Made by a program: the position numbers and the translations under genes
Part shown: one piece after another, positions 61,696 through 64,000 of the stretch
How the letters are laid out: every line of letters starts with the position of its first letter
Numbering within the stretch: the first letter of the stretch is position 1
Notes under the pieces: model-generated
What the model saw: the letters and a program-made list of their open reading frames with translations, nothing else
Database searches by the model: none
Told to the model about the DNA's origin: nothing
From: an uncultured Pseudomonadota bacterium
GTDB lineage: Bacteria > Myxococcota_A > UBA796 > GCA-2862545
Length of the DNA: 64,000 nt
Direction of reading: 5' to 3'
Assembly: GCA_913061235.1 (NCBI GenBank)
Contig: CAJXTB010000006.1
Location: 268,116 to 332,115, forward strand

Positions 61696-64000
61696 GTGCG
61701 AAAATTTTTCACCATGGTTGGGTTCCTTCCTCTTGCGGCCTCTGCCGCGACTGTAGAAGTGTGCCCGTCATGCCCGGCGACAACGATTGGCCAAGGCATT
61801 GCGGCGGCTGGAGTCGGGGGTACGGTTCTGGTGCGCGCCGGAAGCTACCAAGAGTCTGTGACGGTCGCCCAAGACGTGCGCATCCGGTCCATTGGTGGTT
61901 CTGGAGTTACCCTTTGGGAAGGCGACGGCACCTCGGTCATCGCCATCACTGATCAGGCGGTGGTGGATGTCATCGGCTTCACAATCGTGCCGAACTCCGG
62001 CGGTTTGCTGACGGATGGGCTGGGCTTGCCGCTACCAGATCCTGCACGGGGCGTATTGGCCCAGGATGCCATCGTGCTCCTAGACGATATTGTGGTCAGC
62101 GGGGTCAACAGCACCGTCGACGGCTCGGGAATTCACGCGGTCGACGCCGTAGTAACGGTGACTTCGAGCACCTTCGACCGCATGGAAACGAGTGGTGTGG
62201 CCGCAGGTGTGTACGCCAAAGACTCCAGCGTAGACATTCTGTATTCAACCTTCACCGATCTGAGGGGTGGGGACGGCAGCGCTATCTACAGTGATGAGTC
62301 AACCGTCAACGTTCGAGACTCGGTTTTCTCCGGGAATGGTCGGAACGGAGAAGGAGAGGGCGGTAGCATCCACTCAGACGAAGGCGGCCTGCTCGTCGCA
62401 GATTCTCGCTTTTCCAGCGGTCAAGCCGACCTTGGTGGCGATGTCTGGCTGGCCAGTGGCACAGGGGCAACGCTGGCATTCAACGCGCATTCGGGTGGTC
62501 AGGCCACGAATGGCGGGGCTGTCTACGCGTATGAAGCGGACCTTGCCGTTCAGGGAGGCCGCTTTGACAACAACCAAGCCGTTGAAACGGGCGGCGCGGT
62601 CACTCAGCTTGGCGTGGCAATCGTGTCGGTGTCCGATGCCGTATTCATTGCCAATGCCTCCGTTGACGGAGGGGCCTGGTTCATGGATTCGGATCGGTCT
62701 GATCGTCCGTCTTTGGAGGTTAATAGCACGCTTTGGGTGAACAACACCGCAACTGAAGGCGGCGGTATTGGTTCGGCTCACACGGACCACTTCACGGTCA
62801 CAGACAGCATCTTTGTTCGCAATCAGTCGTCTATCGGCGGTGCCATCCGCATTGACGTTCACGAGTCGCTCCAGCTGGAGAACTCGCTGTTTTGTGCCAA
62901 TCAATCCACCAACCTCGGCGGAGCTCTGTACGTTGACAGCACGGAAGACCAAGCCCGAGTGAGCGGCAACGTGTTCGCGTTGAACTCTGCGAACGCGGAC
63001 GGTGGTGCGTTCTGGATCAAGGACACGGAGTTTGATGGGGCCAGAAACACCTTCGTGGACAACGTCGCTTTGAGAGATGGGCACGCAGTGTTTACCGAAG
63101 GAATTGGGTTTACGCTGCGACAGAGCATCGTCAGCTGGACCACCGTCGTTGACTCCGAGCAGATCTACGGCGAGGAGTTTTCGTCCGTCATCAGCGAGCG
63201 CAATCTGTGGTGGCCCGACCTGGATGCGGCGTACGGTGGCAGCATCGACTTGGGTTTAGGCAGCTCGGTCATTGGGGATGTGCAAGGCGACCCACAGCTG
63301 ACTGGCTACTCTCCGGATAATAACTGTTCAGACAACACCTGGTTTCCGGCTGTGGGCTCGGTCGCAATGGCGTCGTCTCCGGAGCTTGGTGCCACCGGTT
63401 TTGAGGTCGGTGCCTGGGCAGATGCTGACGGCGACGGGGTCCATTCGCCGTGGGACTGCGATGACTCAGACCCACTGGTTGCTCCAGGTCAGCCCGAGCG
63501 CTGCAACGGCGTGGATGACGACTGCAATGGCCTTCGGGACGACGTTGTGCAGACAAGTCCAGAAGCGGTTGCTCTTTACTTGGACGCGGATGGAGACGGC
63601 TTCGCTGGCGAAACCGAGCCGGTATTCGCATGCGGGGACATGGGTCGCTACGTGGAAACGACAGGCGACTGCGACGACCAAGACTTCCGTACCTACCCGG
63701 GAGCTCCAGACCCGGCTGGCGACGGTATTGACCAGGACTGTAGCTTCAATCCGAACGATGCCGACGGTGATGGTTTCGAAGTCGCGCAAGACTGCGACGA
63801 CACAGACCCACTGGTCAACCCGGATGCCACCGAGAGTTGGTACGACGGCGTCGACCAAGACTGCTCAGGCGGCAGTGACTTCGACCAAGATGGCGACGGC
63901 TTCGATGTGGACGCAGAGTGCGACGACACGGCGTTTTCGGTGAATCCGGATGCCACCGAGAGTTGGTACGACGGCGTCGACCAAGACTGCTCAGGCGGCA
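61696..64000 (+). CDS. Secreted parallel beta-helix protein with C-terminal MopE repeats, runs off the window
   Basis: At least 768 residues; the 3' end lies outside. Start GTG 61696 gives a signal peptide (RKFFTMVGFLPLAASAA), and ATG 61714 is an alternative. Residues about 20-570 form a pectate-lyase-like right-handed parallel beta-helix, with recurrent short units such as AVDAVVTVTSSTFDRM, SSVDILYSTFTDLRGG, NVRDSVFSGN and GGAIRI-like turns. From about 575 MopE-type units start: DADGDGVHSPWDCDDSDP, CNGVDDDCNG, then DGDGFxxxxDCDDTD and DGVDQDCSGG. The repeats resemble those at the other end of the window in type but use different wording (DCDDTD, not EECDG). Likely a cell-surface or secreted protein; the substrate is unknown. 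Confidence 0.85.
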   Translation, partial: MRKFFTMVGFLPLAASAATVEVCPSCPATTIGQGIAAAGVGGTVLVRAGSYQESVTVAQDVRIRSIGGSGVTLWEGDGTSVIAITDQAVVDVIGFTIVPNSGGLLTDGLGLPLPDPARGVLAQDAIVLLDDIVVSGVNSTVDGSGIHAVDAVVTVTSSTFDRMETSGVAAGVYAKDSSVDILYSTFTDLRGGDGSAIYSDESTVNVRDSVFSGNGRNGEGEGGSIHSDEGGLLVADSRFSSGQADLGGDVWLASGTGATLAFNAHSGGQATNGGAVYAYEADLAVQGGRFDNNQAVETGGAVTQLGVAIVSVSDAVFIANASVDGGAWFMDSDRSDRPSLEVNSTLWVNNTATEGGGIGSAHTDHFTVTDSIFVRNQSSIGGAIRIDVHESLQLENSLFCANQSTNLGGALYVDSTEDQARVSGNVFALNSANADGGAFWIKDTEFDGARNTFVDNVALRDGHAVFTEGIGFTLRQSIVSWTTVVDSEQIYGEEFSSVISERNLWWPDLDAAYGGSIDLGLGSSVIGDVQGDPQLTGYSPDNNCSDNTWFPAVGSVAMASSPELGATGFEVGAWADADGDGVHSPWDCDDSDPLVAPGQPERCNGVDDDCNGLRDDVVQTSPEAVALYLDADGDGFAGETEPVFACGDMGRYVETTGDCDDQDFRTYPGAPDPAGDGIDQDCSFNPNDADGDGFEVAQDCDDTDPLVNPDATESWYDGVDQDCSGGSDFDQDGDGFDVDAECDDTAFSVNPDATESWYDGVDQDCSGG
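63823..64000 (+). repeat. 126-bp MopE-type tandem repeat at the window end
   Basis: The segment 63823-63874 is repeated without any change at 63949-64000, 126 bases (42 codons) downstream. It codes for DATESWYDGVDQDCSGG. The array probably continues beyond the window. Confidence 0.85.

Noticed and set aside
1..64000. CRISPR array, prophage or IS element
   Set aside because: No interspaced repeats of the right size, no integrase or transposase, and no inverted repeats flanking a gene. The repeats found are coding tandem arrays.

Overview
The window looks like chromosomal DNA of a Myxococcota or 'deltaproteobacterial' type organism, probably marine or uncultured. That is an inference from gene content. 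It is GC-rich and uses GTG and TTG starts often. It encodes MopE-type acidic repeat proteins, many lipoproteins with Asp/Thr/Ser-rich linkers, an EF-G with the serine P-loop of the spdEFG1/mtEFG1 type, an acyl-CoA-binding protein, an RRM protein, a DUF4157 (eCIS_core) giant protein and paired zinc-ribbon/GYF membrane proteins. There is no integrase, transposase, CRISPR array or phage gene. One tRNA (Arg, anticodon TCT) is present. Genes are packed tightly, and the only stretch over 300 bases without an intact gene (about 49416-50379) holds a decayed histidine kinase.

Layout. 1-2548: 3' part of a MopE-repeat secreted protein with an in-frame TAG in the repeat array. 2626-6149: five-gene operon JAMM peptidase, E2-like protein, 63-residue protein, ThiF/E1-like enzyme, unknown protein; this is a bacterial ubiquitin-like conjugation system with no recognisable ubiquitin-fold modifier and is the most interesting locus. 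6187-12426 (minus): a 1669-residue DUF4157 protein and a partner. 12533-17419: ACBP, NlpC/P60 peptidase, a membrane-anchored Pro-rich protein, DUF983 protein, RRM protein, SlyD and MltG. 17458-20900 (minus): ATPase-SLOG fusion and EF-G. 21046-23906: two lipoproteins with the same C-terminal motif, a TetR regulator and a GlmU-like acetyltransferase, the last overlapping a UvrD/PcrA helicase (to 26182). 26294-29017: two zinc-ribbon/GYF membrane proteins and a small zinc-ribbon protein. 29026-34492: DUF72 protein, lipoprotein, serine protease, HDOD protein and two CpaB-like proteins. 34586-41200: SWIM-SNF2 helicase and two overlapping DUF4139 genes. 41346-43733 (minus): bolA-grxD pair, a lipoprotein, pyrF. 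43766-46916: lipoprotein, LolA-like protein, lipoprotein and outer-membrane barrel. 46986-49109 (minus): multi-pass membrane protein with an AgmX-like C-terminus. 49339-54496: tRNA-Arg, kinase pseudogene, REC-GGDEF-EAL protein, PAS histidine kinase and its response regulator. 54506-61526: small zinc protein, lipoproteins, membrane protein, alpha/beta hydrolase, M14 carboxypeptidase and glycosyltransferase. 61696-64000: a beta-helix protein with MopE repeats that runs off the end.

How the genes fit together. The JAB-E2-small-E1-X genes overlap or nearly touch, so they should act as one pathway: E1 activates a modifier, E2 transfers it and the JAMM enzyme trims or removes it. The strongest ribosome-binding site in that operon precedes the 63-residue gene, which makes it the first candidate for the modifier. 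BolA and the CGFS glutaredoxin form the well-known iron-sulfur partner pair. The kinase and regulator at 52217-54496 form a two-component unit beside a cyclic-di-GMP protein. LolA-like and barrel genes with two lipoproteins suggest an envelope lipid or lipoprotein transport unit.

Limits: all assignments come from reading translations and motifs by eye. No database search, structure prediction or alignment was run. Family names marked as resemblance are inference.
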